NCBI RefSeq assembly: GCF_900109265.1
Contig: NZ_FNZM01000023.1
Span: 1 to 64,000 of the forward strand
Origin: Paraburkholderia tropica
GTDB taxonomy: Bacteria > Pseudomonadota > Gammaproteobacteria > Burkholderiales > Burkholderiaceae
Direction: 5' to 3'
DNA: 64,000 nucleotides
Of the stretch, positions 16,699 through 25,158 are shown in pieces (position 1 is the stretch's first letter; each line of letters opens with the position of its first letter). A model generated the notes under the pieces. That model had not been told where the DNA came from and did not search any database. It saw nothing but the letters and a program-made list of their open reading frames with translations. The translations under genes were made by a program, and so were the position numbers.

Positions 16699-17850
16699 CT
16701 ATTTACCCCTACGTTCGAGTTCAGCTCGGGTCCGTTCGAGTTCCTGCGCAATTGTCTCCTCATCGGGCAGCACTGTCTGATATTCCGCCGCAAGAATCTT
16801 GTTAGGCAGGTTGTCGAGCGCGTAATGCGCTTCAGCGGCCCCCTTCTCTGCGCACAGGATCAGGCCAACAGGCGGGTTTTCTCCAGGCTTCATCCAGTGC
16901 TCACGGGCATAGTTCAGATAGAGATGCATCTGCCCTGCATCGGCATAGCTGAAGCGCCCCACCTTCAGGTCGATGATGACGAGGCATCGCAGGCGCCGGT
17001 GGAAAAAGACGAGGTCAACCCGAAACCAGGTATCGTCGATTCTTAGACGGCGCTGGCGCCCAAGGAATGCAAAGTCATCGCCCAGCTCAAGCAGGAAATC
17101 CGCGAGGTGCTGGATGAGAGCAGCTTCAAGATCGGACTCCGAATATTCGTCCTTCATGTCGAGAAACTCGAGGACAAACGGATCACGTATGGCCTGCTCC
17201 GGTGTAAGCAGATCACTGGGCTGAACCTGCGCAGCTTTGCCGAGCAGCGCCGCCTTGTTGTGCGAGAGTGCCAGACGTTCGTATAGCTGGCTCCCGATCT
17301 GGCGGTCAAGCTGACGTACTGACCAGCCCTCCCGTAACGCTTCGGTTTCGTAGAAGACGCGCGCGGCCTCGGTTTTGACGGAAAGCAGCCGCACATAGGC
17401 AGACCAGGGAAGTGAAAAGGCCTGGGCGACGACGGTCAGTTCCGGTGCCCCGACTTTGGCCGTATCGGTTGTTTTCTGTGTTTGAGATTTTGCAGACGCT
17501 GTCTGCAAAATCCGGGATTCAGTAGATTGTGCAGACACCGTCTGCACAATTCGATCGGCGGGCCATGCAAGGTAGAACGCCCGCATCTGCGCGAGGTTGC
17601 GCACACCGAACCCTCTACCGAACCTGCCAGACAGATCCGTCCCCAGACGCCTGATCAACGCCTCTCCGTAGCCCGCCCGCACCTCACCACCCTGCTCAAA
17701 TTCGACAATCCGGCGGCCGATCTCCCAGTACGTGGCCGTCATCAGCGCATTGACGCTGCGCGCCGCCGCCGACCGGGCAGACTCCACCACCAACGCGATT
17801 TCGCGATGCAACTCGACGTAGTCCGCCTGCGCAAGATCCACTTTCGTCAT
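16699..17850 (-). CDS. YhcG/DUF1016-family PD-(D/E)XK nuclease-domain protein
   Basis: A 383-residue protein. The N-terminal domain shows the DUF1016 signature (SARSAAARSVNALMTATYWEIGRRIVEFEQ, then GFGVRNLAQMRAFYLAWP). The C-terminal domain (about 250-380) carries the PD-(D/E)XK fold: GDDFAFLGRQRRLRIDDTW, FRVDLVFFHRRLRCLVIIDLKVG, and GLILCAEKG. The DLKVG block holds a catalytic Asp and Lys. Between the two domains (about residues 100-126) is a Gln/Thr/Ser-rich stretch encoded by two DNA palindromes that looks like an insertion. YhcG-type proteins often associate with restriction-modification or genome-maintenance loci; no partner genes are visible here. Confidence 0.85.
   Translation of the reverse strand: MTKVDLAQADYVELHREIALVVESARSAAARSVNALMTATYWEIGRRIVEFEQGGEVRAGYGEALIRRLGTDLSGRFGRGFGVRNLAQMRAFYLAWPADRIVQTVSAQSTESRILQTASAKSQTQKTTDTAKVGAPELTVVAQAFSLPWSAYVRLLSVKTEAARVFYETEALREGWSVRQLDRQIGSQLYERLALSHNKAALLGKAAQVQPSDLLTPEQAIRDPFVLEFLDMKDEYSESDLEAALIQHLADFLLELGDDFAFLGRQRRLRIDDTWFRVDLVFFHRRLRCLVIIDLKVGRFSYADAGQMHLYLNYAREHWMKPGENPPVGLILCAEKGAAEAHYALDNLPNKILAAEYQTVLPDEETIAQELERTRAELERRGK
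17487..17511. repeat. Perfect 11-bp inverted repeat inside DUF1016 gene (copy 1)
   Basis: ATTTTGCAGAC, spacer GCT, GTCTGCAAAAT. Paired with a very similar palindrome at 17526-17550; both keep the reading frame open. Confidence 0.9.
17526..17550. repeat. Perfect 11-bp inverted repeat inside DUF1016 gene (copy 2)
   Basis: ATTGTGCAGAC, spacer ACC, GTCTGCACAAT. It shares the core GCAGAC-N3-GTCTGC with copy 1, and the copies start 39 bp (13 codons) apart. Confidence 0.9.
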
Positions 17851-18028
17851 GGTACGTTCACTTCATCCTTGTCTACGAAGTTAGCCGCGAGGCTCTCCGG
17901 TTGGGACGGTACGGCCGTCCCGTCAGGCTCAATCAAGACTGTTCGGCTACACCTCCGCCACGACCGGCATCATGGGAGCCAGCCGCGTCGACACTACCTG
18001 CATCCTGCGTCCAGAAGTGCAGATGCGG

Positions 18029-19020
18029 TCAGCCGGCCACGCTACCGCGATCCCGAATCGAGCAGAAGCCTGCGTGAGCAAGTCCATGCATACCAATATA
18101 GGCGCGCATCTCTAACGCCAGACGGATCGGATCGCCTTCGCCACCATTTTCGTCACTGCGGACGATCTCTTCGCCGGGCAACCCGAGCGCGGCGCCTCCG
18201 GGTCCGAGCACTGGATCACCGCGCGATAGAGTGGATCATCCGGATCATGCCTAGCGTCACAGACCGCATCCAGCATTGCGCGCTGGCCCGCAAAAAGATT
18301 CCTGCCCATCCATGACCGGAAGCAACGTGGTGTGATCGCGAGATGCCCCGCCTCATGGAGCGGCGTTGAGTTTCGACATGCCGGATCGACAGCGAGCGTA
18401 CCCCTATCAATCCCGCATCCATCGGAAAACCCGTTCGCCCCACTTTCATAACGCGCGGCAATCCCGATCCCGTTCAGGAAATTTATCGTGCGATCTCGCG
18501 TATCCGCTGCATCGATGACATAACCTGAAGTTGCCAAGCCAGCTGAATATCTGCTCATCAGGTAACCTTTCTCCCTTCCAGAAAGCATGCCGCCCGTCGG
18601 ATGCGCCGCGGCCAGTGGCGTGCCGGACACGCAGGTCCAGTCGCCGTGCCACCACGCAATCACGCTCGCCGCCTTACGTTCGCTGTCAGCCGACGCGACT
18701 TCACGCACCTCATTGGCGACAGCGCGCCACTACGTTTGGAACTGGCCGTCGCTGGCGCGTGCGTCAATCGCACACCGATAGCTCCCCCCCTGGCTGCACC
18801 CAGAGACACGATGGCCTGCATGTTTTGCGCCGTATTGTTTGCGCTGGAAAATTGCCGGGCTATAGACTCGGCTCGTTTCCGCCTGAAGTTGAACCGGCCT
18901 ACGAATCGTTGGATTCCCGACCGCTTTGCCGCGGCCCCGGAAGATGATGTTCACGCAAGGCCGTTCGCAATAGCTCTGCCCATCAGTAGTGCCGTGTCCA
19001 ATCGCTGGGACCAACCACAC
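18029..19020 (-). pseudogene. Broken gene for HEAGH-motif (zinc-peptidase-like) protein
   Basis: One continuous minus-strand coding region is disrupted twice. The frame from 19020 ends at an in-frame TAG at 18732-18730, and coding-like sequence resumes in the same frame (WRAVANEVREVASADSERK). It then runs through a conserved-looking block with TPLHEAGHLAIT, a possible HExxH-like zinc-binding helix (here HEAGH). Near 18200 the frame shifts: the first frame ends in junk while another continues AALGLPGEEIVRSDENGGEG to the stop near 18029. Without the lesions it would encode about 330 residues. A promoter-like element of the replicon-wide type lies 80-105 bases upstream (19099-19125). The family is not identified; metallopeptidase is a guess from one motif. 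Confidence 0.55.
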
Positions 19021-19098
19021 CGCAATCCCAGCAGGGTGGGTAGAACGCGCGGCTCACCAGGTCTCCTCATGGGCGACCTGCCTGACTGCAGCCCCCTC

Positions 19099-19125
19099 AT
19101 TCTATCGGGCCAGATGCAAAGTCAA
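19099..19125 (-). promoter_or_regulatory. Promoter-like TTGACT-N15-TAGAAT
   Basis: On the minus strand TTGACT (19125-19120) and TAGAAT (19104-19099) are 15 bp apart. The full form ACTTGACTT-N14-TAGAATGA matches elements upstream of five other minus-strand genes. Here it would drive the broken HEAGH gene. Confidence 0.6.
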
Positions 19126-19933
19126 GTCAGCAAGTCCGACTCGCGGTTTGCTGATCCACGCCGGACACCGCAGCGAGAGTGTCGTCTATGTCCGAACAAC
19201 GCAACAAGTGCAAGAGCACGGCCTCGAGCATACGGAAGAGCAGGAGCGGTGATGTCACGGTGCAGTACTGATAGTTGCGCGTCTCGACTTGTCAAACTGT
19301 GTGGCGCAAGAACCCGGCACGACCCGTCACGCAGACCATGAACCAAAGTAGGGGATGACTGGTGCCACTGCCGATTTCATATCAACGCCAGCCCAACAAC
19401 CGAACAATGACATTCGCAGGACCGCGTTCGCACACTCCCCGGCACGGACCACGGGGTCGCCGTGGTGAGCCATGCTCCCCCGAAAACGTCCCGAAACGTC
19501 AGGGCTATCGGCATCTCAGGCCTTTGGGAAATGCAAGGCTGCGACCGGCAAGGAACCGCATCACATAGATCCGCAATCACATTGATTCGCATTCCTAAGC
19601 ACCCATCTTCATGGAATCGAGCGATGCGTGCAAGTTGGCTCCCAACATGCAACACAGCCCCGGGCTGACGCTGAAGTAACGCCAGACCGGTTAGAGAATG
19701 TCCAACTCTCAGATTCACTATGCGGACGCGCCCGCAAGCGCGGTAGCGCGTGCAGATGCCCGAGGGACATTCGTGGAAATCTTGCAGACTTGACCCAATG
19801 CGACCTGCAGACGACGCCAGCTCAAGCCCAGGCGTTGTGCCTACGCCGGGATCACCAGACGGTGCGGAATGTACCCGCTCGCTTAAACCGGCCCTCACTG
19901 AAGCTACGATTCAGAAAGTCACACTGAGGGCGA
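19126..19933. other. Non-coding or decayed stretch
   Basis: About 800 bases without a supported gene; all frames are short and of shadow type. Confidence 0.35.
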
Positions 19934-20284
19934 CTAGAAAAGGCCGCCCTGCCGTACATCTCTGGGAGGCGGCAGCGACACCTTCGCACGGCGCGCGCCG
20001 CGTCGGCGCACCGCCCGCCGCACGTGCGCCACGAGCTCGGCCCACCCGTCTGATGTCACGAGCACGAGCGCATACTGCCGCACTCCTTCCGCGTTGCCAC
20101 TCCCCGCCTCCTTCATCACGCGCAGGGACGCCCGCAACGCCAGGCGTCGTGCGCGGTCCAGCAACTGGGCGCGGCTCATCCCCGGCCAGCACGCGGCGAT
20201 GAACTGCGAAATGCCGGCCGGCAGGGATTCTGGTGCGCAAGCAGGCGGCAGCGCCAGGGCAACGAGTTCAAAACGGTCGGCCAT
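19934..20284 (-). CDS. Hypothetical protein, 116 aa
   Basis: MADRFELVALALPPACAPES begins a 116-residue frame with a plausible mix of helix (GMSRAQLLDRARRLALRASL) and a basic C-terminal region (RRAVRRRGARRAKVS). A TATATATA stretch lies just upstream (about 20300) and could act as a -10 region. No family is recognised. It sits inside a decayed zone, so it may be a survivor or itself be a shadow. Confidence 0.4.
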   Translation of the reverse strand: MADRFELVALALPPACAPESLPAGISQFIAACWPGMSRAQLLDRARRLALRASLRVMKEAGSGNAEGVRQYALVLVTSDGWAELVAHVRRAVRRRGARRAKVSLPPPRDVRQGGLF

Positions 20285-20430
20285 CGTGGGCGAGACTCTC
20301 TATATATATGTATGGGGATGCGTGAGTGGAGGATGCCAGGGATACGTGCTGGCTTTGTGAAAACTGCAAAGGGGCGTCTGGCCCTTCACAATGCCGGACA
20401 CACAATTTCCCTCACCTTGCCCCGCGTTGC

Positions 20431-20743
20431 TCACTCTTCACCGTGCCACCAGAGCTGGGACCGAAGCGCGTCGATCGCGTAGTCCTCGAGGCGCTTACCC
20501 GCAAGCCACGCCGGACGCCGCCCCCGGCCCGACCATTTCCTGCCCGTCGCAGGATCGTAGTATTTCGCCGGCGCAGGCCGGTCATATCCCAGCGCCCGGC
20601 GGCTTTCCGGCTCAGTGATCCCCAGCAGTTCAACCTCATCCCGGAACCCCGGCCAGCACAGCGGTGACTTCGTGCGAGCGCGCGTCGGCCAGCAGTTCGT
20701 TGACGTGGCCGAGTTCGGCGCGCAGTGCTTTCAGGTTGGACAT
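20431..20743 (-). pseudogene. H-NS family gene, frameshifted
   Basis: The minus strand starts MSNLKALRAELGHVNELLAD and runs to VLAG. The frame then closes at TGA, while another frame continues DEVELLGITEPESRRALGYD and the H-NS DNA-binding motif KYYDPATGRKWSGRGRRPAW, ending QLWWHGEE at 20431. One extra T in the GGGGTTCC run near 20645 explains the break; removing it restores a single frame of about 103 residues with the normal H-NS layout. It lies in a decayed zone, and the replicon keeps another, larger H-NS-family gene at 14896. Confidence 0.75.
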
Positions 20744-22320
20744 GGATTTCGTCAAAAAGCCGCCGCCGCGGCGACCTCCCGATTTTAGCGTCCACCGCAC
20801 TGATCCGTACGTCCGCCTCGGATGCATGACCGGCTACCGACGCGGTCCGTGAACGCGTCAGTACGCGGCATCTGCCGGCTTCCAGGAACAGGAAGGTGAG
20901 AATTACAGAATACGTATCAATCGCTACATCGACGGTTCGCAGCCGGTCCACATCGAACCTCGATGCACTCACGTACAGTCCTGCCCGCCTTGGGCCAAGC
21001 CAGTTCCGTGAAACATCACCCGCAAATCGTTTGATTATCGTTAAAAATCAATTATATAGACAACGGAATTCAATGCGCCCCCATTGTTTCACGGACAGCC
21101 TCCGTACGGGCAAAAACTAGGCAACCTTAGCGCCATAATGTAGCCCAGTCTGGGACCTATTCCAATTGCGGCGCCATACAGGCCCCCTCCTTCTCTGCAG
21201 CGCCCATGAGAGTTGCGCTTGCCCTACATTGCGGGCAAGCGAATCGAAGTCGGAATCCAACTGGTATCTGACTGGCGGCGCGCCAGCGATCCGTTGCTCC
21301 CCCTCACTTCGACGGCCTTCGCCGCGATAAGGCAGCGACGGTCCCGGTAGACAGGCGACGGCGGCTCGACTGCCCCCGAGGCGCGGCTCTCCAGACGCGA
21401 GGGCCGAGGATGAAACGCGTACGCCATACGGAGAATACGTCGGACTGCCCTGCTTCCATACCAGCGTGGCGGTCGCGCAGTCGTTCGCAGGCGTAGTTGG
21501 CTGTAGACCTGCGCCCCGCTGTCGACCTGCGTCGTTGCCGCACGCCCGAACCTTATGCCTAGACGATGCGGAAACCGCACGAGTGCCGCGCACTAGTGAA
21601 TGCCGAGGTCCGCAAGGTGCTCAGCGGGAATACACTGGCAGATGCGATCCGCTGCGCCGTCTTGCTGAACAGTAGCGGAAACTGGACGTTTGCCGACGAG
21701 GGCGCCCATCCGGCCTATGCCGCACTGGGCGCCGCGCTTGCCTCTAGTCGCACGCCTGGCCCGTCAACGCAAATCTGCAGACCGTGAATGATTCAGGTAC
21801 CTAGGCAGAGCATCCCGCGGCGGTGCAGTTGCTCTGCACGGCGTCGATCGGGCTCGATAGTCCGCTCCGGTCCGCCTGCCGGCCGCTCGGACACCGTTGT
21901 GGTCGCTCACTGACGCCGAACCGATTTTTCTGCTGCACGTGACAGGCAAACATACCAACCTATGCAGAAGCACTCGACAATTTCTGTAACTAGATCGCGC
22001 TCCGCCAAACCCCGACGCCGTGCGTGATCCGTACACTCGTCCCGCACACATTGGCTCGGCCGACCAGCGTCCACCTATCCAACGCCTCGGCAGAGAGTTG
22101 CTGTGTATCGCCACTTCGCTGATCTGCATTACCCTCGGCCGGATTACTTTTCGCTGACAATCTGCTGCAGCGCGAAGCGATCGCCGCCCGGTCGGAAACC
22201 ACGCAAACACGTCGGTGGAAAGCACGAAATCCGTCCGCACCTGATCGTCTGCCAGCAGTGCCACGCGTGATCGCGTAGGGGGTATCAAGCCCCGCACGAA
22301 CTATCCGAGGCGCCACCGGC
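20744..22320. other. Decayed stretch, no intact gene
   Basis: About 1.6 kb with only short frames. A frame at 21566-21787 starts MRKPHECRALVNAEVRKVLSGN and could be a gene end or fragment, but I cannot name it. No repeats or RNA genes were recognised. Confidence 0.35.
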
Positions 22321-22321
22321 C

Positions 22322-22411
22322 ATTCTGCACCTGCGCGCTACTCGCGACAAAGGGGCCAAGACACACGAGGTACCATTCAACGAAATCGCCCAGTTGCTCC
22401 AGCTTTATTAG
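22322..22411 (+). pseudogene. Tyrosine recombinase/integrase scrap
   Basis: Thirty codons read ILHLRATRDKGAKTHEVPFN and end EIAQLLQLY-stop. This resembles the beta-strand region of tyrosine recombinases where a KGxKxHEVPL block precedes the box II motif. Nothing on either side extends the match, so only a fragment remains. Confidence 0.4.
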
Positions 22412-22967
22412 ATTTTCCCTAGGCTGGAGCGATCTTCACCGCACGCCCCGGAGTCCTCGTGGCGCAGTACAGCGTTTGAAATTCGATAATGAAGTGGGCC
22501 TGCGCGTCCGCACTGCAGTGTGGAAGCTTGTAACGTGGCTGCGTTGGGCGAAGGCAAGCATCGACGAAGTCGAGGCGCGTGCGCGACAGGCGAGCCGGTA
22601 GCTGCTCTCGCTCTGGTGAAGAATCCAGTCCAACTCCCCGCCAATAGAGCAGGCGCTACTCTCTTGGCGCATGGTCACGCAGGCGTTCGTGCATCTGCTT
22701 ATGTGCACGTATTTCCACGCTCTCCCCCTTATCTTCGGAACCTCCAAAGATCGCCAGACTATGAGATTCGCCAAAGCTATCCAGCTTCGATCCCGTCGCC
22801 GCGTTCCGTAATCTCGCTTGCCATGTAACGGGCTAGATCGCTGACACACATTCGCCTCAGCTGACTAATGCAGGGGAAAAATTGGGCGGACAATACAGTG
22901 GTCGCACAAAGGTCTTAGCTGAATGCGGTGTGCAATCGCCTCGTGATAGCCCTACGCTCACCACTTG
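22412..22967. other. Non-coding or decayed stretch
   Basis: No supported gene. A short frame ending WLRWAKASIDEVEARARQAS near 22600 could be the tail of a lost gene. Confidence 0.3.
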
Positions 22968-23058
22968 GAACCCCGGTTTAATCCCGGAGTTCGCGAACAA
23001 AGTCCGGGATTAAACCGGAGTCTCAAGGCTAACACTCCGCAATCTCCGGGCAAATGTC
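22968..23058. repeat. CCGG-rich repeat block shared with the parM leader (copy A)
   Basis: The 24 bases at 22968-22991 are identical to 57419-57442. They include CCGGTTTAATCCCGGA (22973-22988), whose perfect 16-bp inverse TCCGGGATTAAACCGG lies at 23003-23018. A further shared word, CTCCGGGCAAAT, lies near 23044. The block is immediately left of the parS-like array. It may be a second binding site for the ParM partner protein. Confidence 0.75.
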
Positions 23059-23156
23059 CGACTTTGCGCTTTAATACTCATCGCACCCGGCGATACAGAC
23101 TCAACGCGAGCCAATCGTTGCGGCAAGACAGTACGGATGATTCGGCGCAGTACGAA

Positions 23157-23175
23157 GTGTCTCCATTGGAGACAC
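23157..23175. promoter_or_regulatory. parS: Candidate parS site 1
   Basis: GTGTCTCCATTGGAGACAC, a perfect palindrome with 9-bp arms around one central base. First of six such sites downstream of parB. Confidence 0.75.
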
Positions 23176-23318
23176 CTTCATCCGCGTGAACGCTGTTATT
23201 GCTTCTGACCATTCAGGTCAGATCAACGCGCTCGGCGCTGGCAGCGCGTCGCTGCGCATATGGGCATTGGCTCAACTTAGGTCACTTTCGATGAGGACCT
23301 CCACCCACGCCAACAGGC

Positions 23319-23337
23319 GTGTCTCCAATGGAGACAC
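23319..23337. promoter_or_regulatory. parS: Candidate parS site 2
   Basis: GTGTCTCCAATGGAGACAC, with arms identical to site 1 and central base A. Confidence 0.75.
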
Positions 23338-23494
23338 TCGCTGCCACGAGCCTGTATCAGTCGCATTCAGCGCCACGCCAGTGCGGCCATAGAGAACGGA
23401 AAAAGCCGGCAATATATGTCCACGCGCCCGCGCGGACAATATGCGCACTTTGTTCTAACTTCGGTAACTGACTGTTTCCAGGAAACGCGAACTG

Positions 23495-23513
23495 GTGTCT
23501 CCAATGGAGACAC
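23495..23513. promoter_or_regulatory. parS: Candidate parS site 3
   Basis: GTGTCTCCAATGGAGACAC, identical to site 2. Confidence 0.75.
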
Positions 23514-23687
23514 TATCGAAAGGAGTTGCTCCCGTCTCGGCCTGACGAGCCGAGTTGCGCCCGACAGTGCCCACTAAGATGATCCGACACAAACACGGGC
23601 ACCGCTACAGCTTCCACACCTGCCTTATAACGGGGATCAAAGGCCGCCTAGTTCTCGGCATAATTCGGAACAGCCCGCTGGACGCGT

Positions 23688-23706
23688 GTGTCTCCACTGG
23701 AGACAC
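23688..23706. promoter_or_regulatory. parS: Candidate parS site 4
   Basis: GTGTCTCCACTGGAGACAC, same arms with central base C. The free central base across copies suggests a protein dimer reading the two arms. Confidence 0.75.
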
Positions 23707-23892
23707 ACGGACACGAAGCCTGGTAACGAGTATTCATCTCCAATATCGCACACCGCGTCTCCGCAATGTTCGCGCCTCTGAGCCCCGCACCACCGACGGC
23801 GTCGCGTAAGCTAGCGATTGCTCTAACTCTTCACCGGAGCAGCTTCGGCTCAGCCAGCTCACGTCGGTCTCCGTGCCCGAAACTCATCGCCA

Positions 23893-23911
23893 GTGTCTCC
23901 AATGGAGACAC
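23893..23911. promoter_or_regulatory. parS: Candidate parS site 5
   Basis: GTGTCTCCAATGGAGACAC, identical to sites 2 and 3. Confidence 0.75.
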
Positions 23912-23962
23912 CTTGGCACTCCGCCGGCATTGTTGAAATACCCGTCACATGCGTTTCACGTC

Positions 23963-23981
23963 GTGTCTCCATTGGGGACAC
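23963..23981. promoter_or_regulatory. parS: Candidate parS site 6 (one mismatch)
   Basis: GTGTCTCCATTGGGGACAC, one arm position changed (GGAG to GGGG). It is closest to parB, 206 bases from its stop. Confidence 0.65.
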
Positions 23982-24142
23982 TCCAGATCCACGAAGCAGC
24001 GCCAACAACAACGCAAAAGCATCCCTGCGGCAACCGAGTCGCTCCACCGGGACAACTTAGATCTGCATCACCTTGCCCGCGGGATTCCGCGGGTCACGAT
24101 CGTCTCGCGTTGTAGCGCAATAAACCGCCACACAAAAGACGT

Positions 24143-24167
24143 AAAAAAAGCCCGATAAATCGGGCTT
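24143..24167 (-). terminator. Terminator of the parAB operon
   Basis: On the minus strand AAGCCCGAT-TTA-TCGGGCTT is followed by a run of T. It sits 20 bases after the parB stop. Confidence 0.8.
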
Positions 24168-24186
24168 CGTGGTCCGCACAAAAAAC

Positions 24187-25158
24187 TTACGCCGTCCCAG
24201 TGAATAGTTGGGCGATTAGCTCGCGGACTTGCCTTTCCTTTTCATCGGTGAGCAGTCCCGCTCTAATTTTCACAGTGAGGCCCACAGAATCGCGGGTGAT
24301 AGATCCGGCCTGGTTTCCGCCCGCGAAGATCTTCTCGATCTTTCGATCACTAACGTTATGGTCCGTCTTCCCATCGTCCTCGATTGCCTGCTTGATGGCC
24401 TTCGCGAGTTTTGTTTGATCGAGATCGCCAGCGACGACCCTCGTCCAAGCTTGCTTGGCAAGTTCGAATGCCTTCTCGTCTTGATCGCGCAGCACTGAAA
24501 CCAGGTTCTGGGCGGCGTGGGCGCCGAGCAAGCGTGGTTGCACGTCCAAGTCTCGAATGACAAAGTCCGGTAACTCTGCAAACGAGAGAAATCTATACAG
24601 CTCCGAGCGCGAAATCCCCAAAGCTTCAGCGACCCGCTTGCGACTCGGAAACTCCTTCTCCGTTCGACGAATCGAACGTGAAATCTCGTAGTCCGACAAA
24701 TCTTCCCGCGCGACGTTTTCGACGAGCGCAAGCAACGCCATCTCTTCGTCTGAAAGGTCGACCACAAAGACCTTGATGATCTCCCTCTCGATCATCTTGT
24801 GCGCGCGCCAACGTCGTTCGCCCGCCACAAGTTGGTAGCCCGCGTCCTTCCGTCGGACAACAATGGGTTGAACGAGGCCCGACTCTCGAATCGACTCAGC
24901 GAGTTGAGTCAGCTTGCTTTCGGAAAACACCTGACGTGGCTGCCACGGATTCGGAACGATATCGGCGACTCTCACCTCTGATGGCAAGCCTGCCTTCTCC
25001 AACTCAGAGATCCGCTGCTGTGCTTGCGCTAACGCTCCTGCCATTCCAGGCGCAGTAAGAGGCGTCTTATTCTTCTCTGATTGTTCAGCGAGCTTGATAT
25101 CTTTCGTTGCTCGAACGTCGGCCGTTTTGGCCATCATGCGGTCACGCAGGCTGCTCAT
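24187..25158 (-). CDS. parB: ParB-family partition protein
   Basis: A 323-residue centromere-binding protein. The ParB/Srx-like domain spans about 60-165, with VADIVPNPWQPR, ESIRESGLVQPIVVRR, the CTPase-type GERRWRAH motif (113-120) and ALVENVAREDLSDYE. A helix-turn-helix follows at about 178-199 (KRVAEALGISRSELYRFL). The start ATG overlaps the parA stop (ATGA), so the genes are translationally coupled. A longer frame begins 15 bases earlier but lies inside parA. Known role: ParB loads at parS palindromes and spreads as a clamp, and ParA pulls the complex. Six 19-bp palindromes downstream (23157-23981) are the likely parS sites. Confidence 0.9.
   Translation of the reverse strand: MSSLRDRMMAKTADVRATKDIKLAEQSEKNKTPLTAPGMAGALAQAQQRISELEKAGLPSEVRVADIVPNPWQPRQVFSESKLTQLAESIRESGLVQPIVVRRKDAGYQLVAGERRWRAHKMIEREIIKVFVVDLSDEEMALLALVENVAREDLSDYEISRSIRRTEKEFPSRKRVAEALGISRSELYRFLSFAELPDFVIRDLDVQPRLLGAHAAQNLVSVLRDQDEKAFELAKQAWTRVVAGDLDQTKLAKAIKQAIEDDGKTDHNVSDRKIEKIFAGGNQAGSITRDSVGLTVKIRAGLLTDEKERQVRELIAQLFTGTA

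Noticed and set aside
23157-23981. CRISPR array
   Set aside because: The repeats are perfect palindromes at irregular distances of 70-205 bp, there are no cas genes, and the position behind parB fits a centromere better.
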